Below are positions 46,414-57,855 of a stretch of 64,000 bases of DNA, piece after piece. The notes beneath the pieces are model-generated. The model did not search any database. It was not told where the DNA came from and saw only the letters and a list, made by a program, of their open reading frames with translations. The position numbers and the translations under genes are program-made. The number at the start of each line of letters is the position of its first letter. The stretch's first letter is position 1. Location of the stretch: contig JAJFPB010000012.1 of NCBI GenBank assembly GCA_020881915.1, forward strand, positions 186,001-250,000, read 5' to 3'. The DNA is from Paramyrothecium sp. XJ0827. Lineage: Eukaryota > Ascomycota > Sordariomycetes > Hypocreales > Stachybotryaceae.

Positions 46414-48132
46414 GATCACAGATGCAGGAGAACCAGACAAGATCTCACTTGGCTAGCTTGGTATCAGGGAAAAGCCATTGGGGATAAAAGGTTTATTATA
46501 CTTTTCCAAGACAAGAGAAGGCCCCAGACTTCATGCAATGAATACGAGTCTGCGCGCTCATACCGATAGTCTCGTCTTCAGGTCCAGGGATCTCAGATTC
46601 TCGAACCGTCATTGGAGCTTTAGAATGCGCTACTGTCGCTTCAAACTATCTTATTTATTTCTCATTGGGCGTCCAAGGTATGTATTCTGAATTTATCGCG
46701 CAATAGCATGTCGAATCCTTCGACCTTCTGTTTTAAGTAACGATTCCGTGATCCATGTACGTTACGTTGATATTTCACTTCCAGTCCAAACTGGGCCCTC
46801 GGAAAATGGAACACAAATGGAGCCAACATATCCGGGTTCTCAAAGTATCAATCTGTTTTCGACGACTTCAAGATTAACTTGGCACATTACTACCAAAAAC
46901 CCCAGAGGCATAAGTGGGTTTACATGCGATTTTACCACTCTGGACAGTAGAAGGCTATTTCACAGCCGGCAAGTTACCGATATCGGAAACAGGCCGAGCG
47001 ATCAGGATTAGATTAACTTATGACCCTATGAACCCTGCATAAAGCCCCTTGCGAATCAAGCTAACGCAATATGCTAAGGTATCCTGTGGGGGGTGATAAG
47101 CTGTCAAACTTGCTGCGTCCTTTGAACCGCGTGATACCTGCTCATTGCTACGCTAACGGCACTAGTTCCTTGGTATTGCTGCATCTATCTCCGCCATGCA
47201 TGTTGAGTTTGGGCGCAAGGGCAAAGGATTGAAGTCCAATCTCTCAGGCACCCTAGTCGAAGCACCCGGATGCCTCATCACCCCGGCAAAATGACGCTCT
47301 GTACCTGTTCGCCAGTCCACCATGTGTTTTTATTTCCTTCTCCTAACTGCACAGCTCGCGCACTTGCAGCTGCAGGCGATTATGTGTACAATAAACACTT
47401 CCATTTACTTTCAGTCTCTTTGGACATACTAAATGGTAGACAATATTATTACCTGGGCCGAAGATGCTGTCTTAGTGCGGCTAGATTGCCACGAATCGGG
47501 GCGATACGAGGTCGATGCCTCCAGTATTTAGGTTAGTTGGAGTGCGGGACGACTCGGACGGATTCCTTGACGCTGCCTAACTCCAATGTGGCGGCGATTC
47601 TTAACGCAGCGAACGATGTCATGTCGAGCACCATGTGGGGGTTAACGGGACGGACATTGCTTCGAGTGCTCGAGCTGTATTGCCTAAGCCGCAGTTGACT
47701 GGGCCGGTTCAGTGATGTGGTGCGCATGGTCTCATTCACTCGGTAGCACTGGCTTTTAAAAACCTCCATCATGGTTCAGTGGACTCGTTTTATGGATCTA
47801 CGCACGTGGTAGCGGCACATCAGCCAAGGTTTGCCGGGAAGACTGCGATTAGAGCTGGTTTCCCCGTGAACCTTTGACCCGGCCCAATTCACCCAGGGGG
47901 TGATCAACCAACCTTCCAATGAGCTGTAGGTGGTTCAGGTGTTGACTGTGACAGTCGCTGGAGGTGAAACTTGAGACACTAGATACTGTAGGGCCAAGAA
48001 GTTCGCTAAAACTTTCCTGTAACTGATACTGGTAAGCTAAGATGAGATACAATATGTTCAACTCCCTCAATCTCAGAGGAGGAGGATACACAAATGGACA
48101 ATTTGAAAAGCGTACGTGAATGTGGATTGTAA
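46414..48132. other. Gene-poor stretch with a short dispersed relic
   Basis: About 1.7 kb. The only notable content is at 47570-47640, which resembles 51690-51755. Otherwise no supported gene. Confidence 0.5.
47570..47640. repeat. Dispersed similarity, copy A
   Basis: Shares a segment of about 55 bp at more than 80% identity by eye with 51690-51755: GGCGGCGATTCT(T/C)AACGCAG, then GCGATG-like, then CATGTCGAGCAC. On the minus strand both would encode a V/M-L-D-M-x-S-x-x-A-L-R-I-A-A stretch. The origin is unknown; it could be a gene or transposon relic. Confidence 0.6.
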
Positions 48133-50253
48133 TTATACCAGCTTTATGACTTCTAATAAAGTTTCACCTTCCTCTTCAAAATCGGCGCAGTAGTCACCCT
48201 GTGATGCTAAGTTTTCAGTATTGTCGGCGACTCTCTCAATCCTGTCGTAAGGCCACCCTTCTACAAATGCTGTGAATAGGCCAACCCGGGAATATTCTCC
48301 CTGTTGGACCTCGGTGCTTGCTAGAACCAGCCCTTGGATCTGGAAAGACTTCCTGTGTTGCACAATGGGACAGAAAAAACAATGTCCATCGACTTCGGTC
48401 GAACTGTCCCATGAGATGACCATGGATACCGTGTGCTCCCCGAGTTTATGGGCCTTTGCGTTTCGCGTACGGTCCTCGATAAAACATTTGAGGAGAAACC
48501 GGCAAGTAACCCACAGAGCAGCATAGCGAAAAGCCCCGTATTCGTCATTGCCTCTTACCTCCTTGTCGACTCTGAGAAGTTTCATCTGAGGCTTCCATTC
48601 ATCACCTCCCGTCGCCGTGAAATCTACCTGGCCCCTTTGGGACGCCCACGACCATGTCGGAGCCACGTACGATCCACAATAGGAGCCTTCCTGCTGAACA
48701 TTACCAACTGTCCAACACAGGTCGGTATGTAGGCTTCCTTTCCAAAGTCCGGCAAGGTACTCGCTACGTCTGTATTTTCCTGCTTTTCTAGCAAGGCCCG
48801 AAATTGCAACGAGCTTATCCGACCCCTTTGTCAAACTGCAGCGACTGTATTGTGTTACAATCCTTTTCCATGATCCACCCCTCGAGAGGTCTGGAAAGTC
48901 GATGGATCTGATGAGTCCCTTCGGCAGCCCCTTGGGGTATGTCTCACATGCAACTCGGTCCTGGCAAACCCAGAAAAGTTGGTTCTTTCCCAGGTGGACT
49001 GTGCGCGGGGCAAGTAGTCGCTCTTGAACAACCCAGGCGCGAGAGCCAAGAGGCGTGTCCAGGACGTTATGAGAATAAAAGTTCGAGTTTACGCAGTGTA
49101 ACTGTTGTGATCCGGGCCCCGGACAGACGATTTGTCGAGAAACATAGGACGAATCCCTTTCAAGGAAACAGCCCTGGCTTCCATTGCTTGCGCTAGTTGC
49201 TGCAATGTTCAGGTACGCGTGTGTGTATACATCACACATGGTGGAAGACTCTTGGGCCCAGTCGATGGGGTCGTCTTGTATGATACACAACGAGTCAATC
49301 CAAAGGTGCCGGAAGCCCAGGCAACTAGCCATAAATATGGCTTCCGTAAAGGTGAGACAGAGAGCGGCAGTCGGTATGTCCCGCTTAAAATCTTCGATGC
49401 TGCTCTGCAAGAGCTTCGTTATCGCGCCATCACCCCAACAGTGACTGAGAGTGGCGTATCGAACGGGTGTATCATGCGGGCTCGTGGTAATAAGTTGTTG
49501 ACCCCCGGAGTGTACATATAACAGCCTTTTTGGGAGGAAAGTCGGGAGTCCTCTGCATGCCTCATGTATCAATTGACATTCCGTCATCCACTCAGCTGAC
49601 ATGCGAATAATATCTTCCTGCCGACTCAGCCCACTCAATTGAAGCACTGGCAACAAAGGCTCCTTGATTTGTGTCAGAAAGAGAGGTAATCAACAAATGC
49701 ATCTCACAACGATGCGTACCGTGGGACGTATAGATATTAGAAGCACGTAGTGTGTGGCCAGCTCCGGCACCCAACTTTGGTCTTCAATGGGCTCCATTCG
49801 GCCCAAGGGCTTGTCAGGCGCTTCCCACTCGTGAGTGAAGTGTACCTCCGCTGCTATGCCATCTGCAGTTGAGCGGAAACATAATTCGCCAATCTCGTGC
49901 TCCCTTGAGTAGCCCCTCCCGGCATATCGCTTGTGGAACGATGGTGGTGAGCGATAACGCTCATCCTCTAAAGCTTGGCGCAGCAAGGTGCAGAACCCGC
50001 AGCCTTGAGCTACAGACTCCTCGAGGATGCGAATATGCCAATGGTGGTTCCGAACTGCGTATCGTCCGAAGCGATTGCTACGTCTAAGGTTGAACAATCT
50101 GGCTTCCACGGTCTCCCATGCATCAAAAGTAGCGGCGCACGCATCGCACAAGCCGCAAGCTTTGCATCGGACAGTAGTCATTGACACTTCGACATTTCTC
50201 GGAGGCTCCCGCTTCTGTCTCTTTCTAGGGACGAGAGTGTTGCCATTCTCCAT
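48133..50253 (-). CDS. HET-domain protein (heterokaryon-incompatibility type)
   Basis: The exons 50253-49720 and 49662-48133 join across a 57-nt intron (GTACGC...AAG) to 687 residues. The start ATG at 50253 is the first in frame. The N-terminal region has a Cys cluster (C-K-A-C-G-L-C-D-A-C) and C-x2-C-type pair G-C-G-F-C. The HET domain begins with Y-A-T-L-S-H-C-W-G and continues F-T-E-A-I, L-W-I-D-S-L-C-I-I-Q-D-D and D-V-Y-T-H-A-Y-L-N-I-A-A-T. After it comes the usual R-A-W-V-V-Q-E-R segment. HET proteins mediate non-self recognition and cell death when incompatible hyphae fuse, some with a TIR-like enzymatic role. No NACHT or repeat domain is attached here. The frame is intact. Which partner it recognises is unknown. 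Confidence 0.92.
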
Positions 50254-52501
50254 TTGGTCGGTTGGTTTACAAAACGCTTGAAATACGCGTACAGAGTCGC
50301 GGTGTGCGAAATGGTAGCTCTTCGGCGACGTTCGTGATGCTGGGAAAGTGATGCGAGGGCATGCCTTCGTAAGGGTGAAACAAGCATCGCTAGTTGGTCC
50401 TTGCAATGAGGCTCCAAACTACGAAGTTTCCACGTCTTGTGTATTTCGTCGCGCCATGGTGCATTATCCGCAATCCTCCAAGGATGTATGGTGCCTGCCT
50501 TTATAAGGACTGCAGTCAACCCAGCGCTATTGTTTATAGCTTCAATTACTAAATACTTCAAGGGAAAGATTTCGGGATTACATGGAACCTTTAGGAACCT
50601 GCCGTAGTGCTTGCCGTTCCGAGACTACCTGAAGTCCAGGGTAGGTTAAGGTGGGGCGCGGACAGAGCTGGTGCATCTTTGGACTTTACATGGCCAGCCT
50701 AATGAAGTTCTCGTCGTCAGAACAGCATTTTATAACCAAATACGCCTTTCGAGTAACATCTCTCGTAAATTACGTTATGATCTGTCCAGGAAACGACCTA
50801 CTATGACCTATCTATTGACCTAAAACCGAGTGGTCAGGCTGCTCATAGACGCCGTTGACGCCAAATTGCTAGGATCAAGTGGAAAAATGCACCACCCTCA
50901 CGTGGCATTTTCCCACACGAGGGGGCTGAACGACGGGGCTGTGCAGGTTGTGTACTTCGCTTCGTATTTGTCGCAAATTGTATTTTCTAAATCTTGTCCA
51001 CCCGTTGGTTATTCCAAGCTCATCAGTACCGCCCTTTACAGTACCAAACCCGTCTCCTCAATCGGAGAGCGTAACCACACTCTATTAGGGTATTCAGAAG
51101 GCTGATGACGTGTTTGAAGAGACAATTGGGAAAGCCAACCGTGAACCATGATTGCATGGGCCTTTCGAGAGAGATGCAGTAGTAGGCGAAGATGACGAGC
51201 CTCCTCAGGAAGATTGCTAAGTGGCGTATCAGGTCGTCAGAAACAAAAAGAAAGTCACGTGAAGCATGGTGTCGGCTCCTAAGAAGCTTGTGTGGTTATA
51301 TCATGCTGTATATCATACGAAGCTCATTGGATGCCCGGATGTAAACCCACATCCTATGGTCCTCTTCTTCTTCACTCCGCACATCCTTCCGGTGGCCCTG
51401 CGGCTCCGACGCAATCTCACTGGTGGAACCCTGCCTTCTCATTTGCAGGTTCTCATATGCCCTTTTTAAAGCTTACTGCAGCTCCAGTAGAGGCTGATGC
51501 ATGAGATGGCACGGCTTGTCGGCCTCCACCCAGCCGCACAAGCTTGTTTCGGCCAGGAGTGGGTGCTATGGCTGACGAGCTCTTGGCTGCTGGGCGGCGC
51601 GCAGGAGGCGATGAGATGGGAGACGGCAAGGCTGCTGTCGAAGTGACGAATGTCCATGGTGAAGATGATGAAGCTGGAACGTTTCATCGGCGCTGCCCAG
51701 ATTCAATGCGGCGGCGATTCTCAACGCAGGGGGCGATGCCATGTCGAGCACAACGCGGGAATAGTTGGCCTTGGCCTTAACTTCTTCTTTTCAGACTTCA
51801 CATCACATAGGACTTTTATTACTCGGAGAAAAGAAAACCTAGCATTCTCTCACCTTACTCTACACTAATACATACAAAGGCACACCTCCTTTGATGCCGT
51901 GGATAGATATTACCAGGTATCAACACTGGCAGGTTTCGTTTTCCCCAAATCACAAGGAGATAGCAGAATGTATCCAGTTACTGCGCCTTTTCAGCATTTG
52001 AGGGCACAATTTCTATGGGGAGACGAGTCGGGTCGACGTCCTCATGTTACCTGTGTGACAAGGCACAAATTTGAGGTCCGCGACATAAGATGCCATTGCG
52101 TTCATCTCCCTGGCAAGCTCTTCGTCATGGGTAGATGCCTGACTCGAGTCAGTGCCAGGTCGCTTGCCGGGCATGTAGGGTCGCCCTAGGTATGTTCTTT
52201 CAGAGGCGCAAGGCCAACGGTAGTCATGTCCGGAAACTGACGTTGACTAAGGGCCGCATCCTTCAGTCGGTGATAGTGGCATGGCAACGGTAGCCAGGAG
52301 GAATTCTCTCTATTTAATAATAAATGATAAACTAGCCTACCTTAGTATAGCCCCGGCCATTACAAATAACCTCATCTTAGCTATTAAAAAAGCAGGGTAG
52401 GTAATAATATGCTCACTTTAATGAGCAGTTTATTAAGGTTCCTGATGTTGACTTGTTGCAAATGAGGATTGTATTTGGAGAGTACAAGAGAGATTCCACC
52501 T
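50254..52501. other. Gene-poor stretch with AT-rich end
   Basis: About 2.2 kb between the HET gene and the giant-gene module. It contains the dispersed copy B at 51690-51755. From about 52310 to 52440 it becomes very AT-rich, with TTAATAATAAATGATAAA-type sequence, just before the GC-rich module. No gene supported. Confidence 0.5.
51690..51755. repeat. Dispersed similarity, copy B
   Basis: Counterpart of 47570-47640; see there. Same orientation. The surrounding 51.3-51.8 kb has a mixed coding-like composition but no intact frame. Confidence 0.6.
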
Positions 52502-55500
52502 TCACGCCGGCATCACCGCCACCTGCGTCCCCCCCCGAAATGGCGTCTTCTCATACTGCCTGTAATACTGCAGCAGGTGCACATACGGCCTCGGCTCCAG
52601 CAGCCCCGGCCCCTCGTACCACGCGATCTCGGCGCCGCTCATCAGGAAGCTGGCGTCGCGCACCAGCGACACGTCTACGCCGGCGGCCGCCCTCGGGACC
52701 ACCTCCAGGATGAGGTGGTTCTCGAAGCCCTCGGCCTTGGTGCCGTAGTGCTTGATGATGTTGAAGCGCATGTTGGAGAGCATGGTGGGCATGGGCGGGT
52801 CGGGGTTGGGGCCTAGGAGTGGGGTGGGGGGTGGTTCCGGGGCGGCTGTTTTGGTTTTGGTGGTTTTGTCTGGGATCATGCGCTGTGTCGATTTTGCGGA
52901 GGGTTTCTTCTTCTGATGGGTTCCATAGGGGATGGCGACGACGAGCTTGAGCAGCGAGGTGTTGAACTGCGCAGGGTTGGGCTGGCGGATGCTGAAGATC
53001 AGGTCGACGGGGAGCTTGGAGTTGCTGGGGACGAAGTCGCGGCGGCGGACCGGATAGATCTTGAACTCGAAATAAGGCTCGTCACCGAGGATGATTTGTC
53101 TCGGCGGTGCCGGGTTGCGAGCACGTTCGCTTGCTCTTTTCTGCCGGAGGCTTTCGGCATGCTGGGCAACTAGCTGGGCTTCGAGCTGCGGAGAAGGAGG
53201 CCTTGGGCGGGAGAGAGCAACGCACCGAGGAACTTGGACGGGCTTGGTCTTGCGCGGAAGAGGCGGCGGATGGGCTGGGCGCTTCGACGGTGTGCTGAGC
53301 TGGAATCGCGAGTCTCTTGGCAAGGCAGCGAGTTTGTTCAAGTCGCCGATGACAAGCTCCAGGATGGGCTCGTTCAGGTGCAGCGCTAGGACAGCCGACG
53401 TAATGAATTCATCCTCAAACAGATACTTTCCGTCCTTCATCATGCGCTCGGGGTCCCGCAGCTTTTGCACGAGCTCCCGGCCGTAGTTCCCGACGTTCAT
53501 TGTCCGCTGTCCCCAGTTAAACACGACATCTGGGTTGGTGTCATCTTTCGTGAAGTCACGGCCCCCAAGACCCTGGGCCGGATTTCGCGGTATATACGTG
53601 GGATCAGTGCTGATTTCCCTGTACAGGACCGTGAGCCGTGACTCGGTGAGCGTTTGGCCCACCACGGACCGCTGCTGGTGAGGCGGGAGCGTAAAGGTAA
53701 TGTGTGTCAGCTCAGGGGGCGCGGCGTCAAACAGGCAGTACATGGTGTCCGGACGGAGGAGCTTCTGGACGAGAATGGGCGCCTGTGCTGGGGGAGGGCT
53801 GCCGTCATCGGCACTCGCTGGCTTGGAACGCTCTGCCGAGAAACGGACCTTGACGGAAAGATCCGGAAATTGGACCAAGATTGCAGACCGCAGCAGGAAG
53901 CCGTACTTGGGTATCTGGACATGCCAACCGCCTAGAGCCTTATCCGGCTTGCTGAGCCGCGCGTTGATGGCGGTTTTGATGGCTGTGCGGTCCACATCCC
54001 GGTCGGGCTCGTCGCCCCAATGGTTTGCCAGGCTCAAGGCACCGTCGATCAGGGCGTCGGTCCAGTTCTCATCGACGTGGAAGAAGCGCAGCGTCTCCTC
54101 GGGCAGGTAAGAGGGGTCCGGGATGAGGTAGTGGGCAGGAACATCGCCGAGATGTAGCTTGTCAAGCACCCAGGAGTAGACGTGAGCGTAGTCCGGGCTG
54201 TCTGGCATGTTGTACTCGTTGTAGAGCTGCCCGTCACTTGCCATTGAGCACCGCGCTGCCGCCACGTCTGCGCAGCCGGGGAGGCGGGACGATATGTGTG
54301 GCGAGAGGCGTGAGAGGCTGACAAAGTCCTGCGCCTGACCATCCCCTGGTCTGTCGGGGTGATGCCACCGGTTCACATCGAAGGCCGTGGACGAGCTGCC
54401 TGCACTGTGGTGCGATTCGCTGAGCCGGTTGAGGCCCTGGACGAGATCCAACATGCTTGCTGCCGTCTCAGCTCGTGACCGAAACCCGCCCAGTCCGGAG
54501 TGGACTTCCTTTTTTGCCGCTGCAAGAGCTTGGCCGTGGACAGAGTTACGAAGGCGAGCGAGGGCAGCGGAGAAAGCAGCATCGCCCATGGCCAGGCTTT
54601 TGCCGAGCTGCCAGGCGTTGGCGTACGTCAGGTCCATGAGCGCGAGGTCGCGATCCAGGATCTGGAGATCGGTGCCGAAGTTGCTCTGAGTGAAGCCCTC
54701 TCGGAGTGGATGGGGCACGAGAGTCGGCGTGAAGGGTCCTCGGGTGATGGACGCCGTCACTTCGCCAGTGATCGTACGATGCCGTATGATGGTATAGCCG
54801 TCCGCCTCCCGGCGTGCAATCAGTCCTTGGATCCTCTCGTCCTCAGGGTCCGACTCCTGTCCTCTGGCTGTTGGCGTCTTTTCCTCCGGCAATGCACCCG
54901 ACTGCAGTACCGTGAGCTTGCTGCCGAGACTTACCAAGGCATTGAATGAGCTGGTGAAGTTCTTGGACGGTAGACAGGTGTATGTCCAGCTGTGTAGGCT
55001 GAGTACCGCCACCCGCTGGGACGGAGGAAGCGGCAGGGCGAGCCCGGAATTCATTGTCAGAGAGACAAGGTGGACGATGGTCGTAGTGGGCACGTCGGCT
55101 CCAATGGAAGACGTGCGAGGAGAAATGATGACACTAAAGAACGTTTGGTCGTCATCGTTTTCCTCCACGTTGCCGGCAACTGCCATCCCGTCTGTGGCGG
55201 TCTCCCGGACATGAGCGAGGTACTTATACTTAGACACACGAAGCCCTTGTCCTTCTGCGGCAGGTTGACTGTCGTCACTGAAGAGGGCAGTAAACAGATC
55301 CGGCTCCAAAAGTATCACTTCCGCTGGCTCGGCAGCGTCGCGGTCATCTTCCGGAGAGTCGTAGGAAATTGCCGTGGTGACGCCGCTCAGATTTCGCACA
55401 TCTCGCGCCCGCATACGGAGGGCGCAAGTGTCACTCTGCTCCCTTTTCACATCGGGAGGCAGCTCGGCCATGACCTTCTTGACTTTGTCCGATTCAATAC

Positions 55501-55963
55501 TGAGCTCGGGGACCGTAAAGACAAGAAGGGCCAGCCATGGTGTACGGCGTCTCTCGTCCCCCTTGTCCTCGTCCTTCACAATGTACGTGGGCTCGCGCTC
55601 CCACGGAAGGTGAGGGTCCTTGAAGACGATGTGAGGCAGGACGGTAACCTCGGCGTTGCTCCCAGGTGCCGGGTAGACAGAGTCAATGATGCCTGAGGGC
55701 AGGCTGAACTTTGGGGCCACGACGTAGAACGACTGCGATGTGCCCTCGATGGTTTCCTTCTGACGGTTCTCCTCCCGGTCGGTGTACGGCCACACCGGCG
55801 GTGCAGAGATCGTCTGCGAGACCGCAATGTCATGCCGACCAGCAACGAGGGAGGGTGCGTAATAGGAGAACAGGCGGACCTCTCCGGGGAGAAGGTCGCG
55901 CGCCTTGCCGGAGAGAATCTGCCGGTTGCGGCGGTGCACCAGGCGACGGTGGGAGGAAACCAT
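52502..55963 (-). CDS. Giant intronless protein 1, bacterial-like, unknown function
   Basis: One uninterrupted frame gives 1,153 residues from the first ATG (55963, GCCATGG context). The frame stays open upstream to at least 56014 and could be preceded by another exon, so the N terminus is uncertain. No signal peptide or membrane helix is evident. Seen: an N-terminal module with R-L-F-S-Y-Y-A-P-S-L, the stretch V-L-P-H-I-V-F-K-D-P-H-L-P-W-E-R-E, then T-P-W-L-A-L-L-V-F; later Y-K-Y-L-A-H-V-R-E, G-Y-T-I-I-R-H-R, and a C-terminal Pro-rich segment before a beta-rich end. From memory, LPHxxxxxxxLPWER followed by PWLALLxF recurs in large uncharacterised bacterial proteins; this needs a search. The GC-rich codon use, no introns and great length set it apart from other genes here. 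It shares a strand with the lectin-like gene. I propose no enzymatic function. Confidence 0.8.
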   Translation of the reverse strand: MVSSHRRLVHRRNRQILSGKARDLLPGEVRLFSYYAPSLVAGRHDIAVSQTISAPPVWPYTDREENRQKETIEGTSQSFYVVAPKFSLPSGIIDSVYPAPGSNAEVTVLPHIVFKDPHLPWEREPTYIVKDEDKGDERRRTPWLALLVFTVPELSIESDKVKKVMAELPPDVKREQSDTCALRMRARDVRNLSGVTTAISYDSPEDDRDAAEPAEVILLEPDLFTALFSDDSQPAAEGQGLRVSKYKYLAHVRETATDGMAVAGNVEENDDDQTFFSVIISPRTSSIGADVPTTTIVHLVSLTMNSGLALPLPPSQRVAVLSLHSWTYTCLPSKNFTSSFNALVSLGSKLTVLQSGALPEEKTPTARGQESDPEDERIQGLIARREADGYTIIRHRTITGEVTASITRGPFTPTLVPHPLREGFTQSNFGTDLQILDRDLALMDLTYANAWQLGKSLAMGDAAFSAALARLRNSVHGQALAAAKKEVHSGLGGFRSRAETAASMLDLVQGLNRLSESHHSAGSSSTAFDVNRWHHPDRPGDGQAQDFVSLSRLSPHISSRLPGCADVAAARCSMASDGQLYNEYNMPDSPDYAHVYSWVLDKLHLGDVPAHYLIPDPSYLPEETLRFFHVDENWTDALIDGALSLANHWGDEPDRDVDRTAIKTAINARLSKPDKALGGWHVQIPKYGFLLRSAILVQFPDLSVKVRFSAERSKPASADDGSPPPAQAPILVQKLLRPDTMYCLFDAAPPELTHITFTLPPHQQRSVVGQTLTESRLTVLYREISTDPTYIPRNPAQGLGGRDFTKDDTNPDVVFNWGQRTMNVGNYGRELVQKLRDPERMMKDGKYLFEDEFITSAVLALHLNEPILELVIGDLNKLAALPRDSRFQLSTPSKRPAHPPPLPRKTKPVQVPRCVALSRPRPPSPQLEAQLVAQHAESLRQKRASERARNPAPPRQIILGDEPYFEFKIYPVRRRDFVPSNSKLPVDLIFSIRQPNPAQFNTSLLKLVVAIPYGTHQKKKPSAKSTQRMIPDKTTKTKTAAPEPPPTPLLGPNPDPPMPTMLSNMRFNIIKHYGTKAEGFENHLILEVVPRAAAGVDVSLVRDASFLMSGAEIAWYEGPGLLEPRPYVHLLQYYRQYEKTPFRGGTQVAVMPA

Positions 55964-56748
55964 GGCGTTGATGATGGGCTCTTGCGGATGGATGACCTGA
56001 ATGATGGTCCGCAAGCGTGAAACGCCGGTCGAAGTTGTCGTGCACCTACAAGGTGAGGTGACGTCTGGTAGCTGAGGGACCTTGAGATCAGGACTGTTCA
56101 GACCCGGAATGCCCTGTATTGGTGGAAGAGTACTGTGTCAGTTTGACTGCAAGAGATTCAGACTAGTGAGCCCCTGCGGCACGCTGGGGCCGGGATGGCA
56201 GGGCTATCGCCGAGGCCGCAGGCAATAGTCCGCAGGGTGATTCTTCATCCCTGCTTGCAGGCGGGTGGAGAGCTGAAAAAGGATATTGGAAGACCCAGAC
56301 CCTGAGCTGAGTTCAAGGAAGGACTAGCTAGGCCCGGCCGCGCCCCTTTAACGCCTTCCAAACTCACCAAAACCTCGCGTTCGCGGATTCACACAGTCGC
56401 CCACCATCAGGGGTTAGACCGTAGAGGACTTTGGGTTGTTGGCTCATCTCAGCACAGGCACGTTTGGCAGACCTAGCAACTGCAATTGGAAACATGGAAT
56501 CGTCTTCCACTTAGACGGGCACGAATGTCATTGTTTACATTCTGGTTCAAGCATTCAGAGAGACTACTCGAGGTTCCATTACTTCTACAGCCGCGATTTG
56601 ACCTTGATGACTATCTGCACGTCGACGTCCATTCCTTGATCGTGGAGGCTTTGAATTGTCTGGAATAAGCCGCCATCTGGCACAGAGCCCTGGCGAGAAC
56701 TGACAGGACCGCGGGACAGCCCCCGACCCTCTGGCGGCCCCGGCTCGC
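55964..56748. other. Interval between giant gene 1 and the lectin-like gene
   Basis: Upstream of giant gene 1 and downstream of the lectin-like gene, both minus strand. A possible upstream exon or acceptor (TTGTAG near 56046 on the minus strand) may exist; otherwise no gene seen. Confidence 0.45.
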
Positions 56749-57855
56749 TCAGTTTCCCGTCAGTTCGGACCAATCATGATACATGGGCAGGATCTCGCCT
56801 GTCGGGCTTGTGGCGTAAATGATGTTCCTGGTGTTTAGCTCGTCCCGCTGGATGCTGAGCTGCGAGAACTGCCGGACCGAGTAGCCCGATCCCACCTTCC
56901 GCGGAGACTCGGCGGGCGAGTTGAAGTTGGTGCCGTCAGCGAGGACGCAGTTTGCGCTGACGAGGTAACCCTCCTTGTCGATGAAGTAGACCACAATGCG
57001 CCTGTCCTTGCGGCCTGCCTCCGCATCCTCGGGCACCCACGTGGCCGCAACCGATGTCTGGGCAGCAGCTCTGTTGGCGCTCTCGTTCACGGTGATGATT
57101 TGCTTGTTCTTGAAGCTCCACATGCCAACTGCGCCATTGGACTGCTGGTAGATGAGGAAGCGGACCGCCACCTTCTTTGCATCCACGTGGTACATGTAGC
57201 CGAGGCTGGTGTTGGCCATGAAAGACCCCGGCGTCAGCTCTTGGATGGGCTGCCAGGCACCCTGATTCCTCAGTGCCCACTCGCCAATGTACGTCTTGCC
57301 GTCCGAATGAAGCCTGTTCAGGAAGGTAATGTCTCAGTACTATTCACGACCGAAGGGGAGCATACGGGGGCAGAAACAGGCGGACTTACGCAATCAGGTA
57401 GAGAAAGGCCAGTTCCTTTACCCGGTCGACATAGCCCGTCAAGGAACCAGCCTGCGGCTTGAGATCCTTCAAGCTGGTCGTCGAGGTGACGGGGCTCAAC
57501 AGCGAGAGCTGCAACGAGGGCACGGTCGGCGTACCGACATTGATGATGCCGTAGACGGAAATCTGATGTCGTCAGAGACCGTGGACGACGGAGAACTTTC
57601 GGGGGTGCTTACCATATCCTTGTAAATGATGGAGGTGATCTGGGACGGGTAGGCGAGGACGTGGCCCACGCTCTTCTCGCCAGCCTTGGGACCGAGAGTA
57701 TGGAAGACATCGGCGTCGAACGAGCGAGTTTCAAAGCGGAGCATGTTATTGGGTCCGCTCGAGAAGACCATCAGCTTCGCTGCCGCGAACGGGTTCACGA
57801 CTGTTGTCAGGGCCGACATAATTTGCTCGGCGGTGGGTTCCTTGGGGTCGCTCAT
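56749..57855 (-). CDS. Fucose-lectin-like beta-propeller protein, three exons
   Basis: The exons 57855-57613, 57562-57390 and 57313-56749 join in frame to 326 residues with short introns (50 and 76 nt). There is no signal peptide. The sequence consists of repeated four-strand-like segments, such as V-A-V-R-F-L-I-Y-Q-Q...G-A-V-G-M-W, I-V-V-Y-F-I-D-K-E-G-Y-L-V-S and N-I-I-Y-A-T-S-P-T-G-E-I. This pattern (strand, D/G turn, strand, Trp) is that of the fungal fucose-specific lectin propellers, though binding residues cannot be verified here. If so, it is a cytosolic sugar-binding protein, as for the lectins that act in fungal defence. It sits between the two giant genes: same strand as giant 1, divergent from giant 2. 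The fold call is an inference. Confidence 0.72.

Noticed and set aside
46240..46440. Apparent nonsense codon (TAA) after residue 57 of the subtilase, suggesting a pseudogene.
   Set aside because: The TAA is part of a CTAAC branch-like site in a 51-nt intron with donor GTTGGT and acceptor AAG; splicing joins the frame to the propeptide, and the other 10 junctions also hold.
55070..55696. 208-residue plus-strand frame.
   Set aside because: Antisense to giant gene 1, without independent features.
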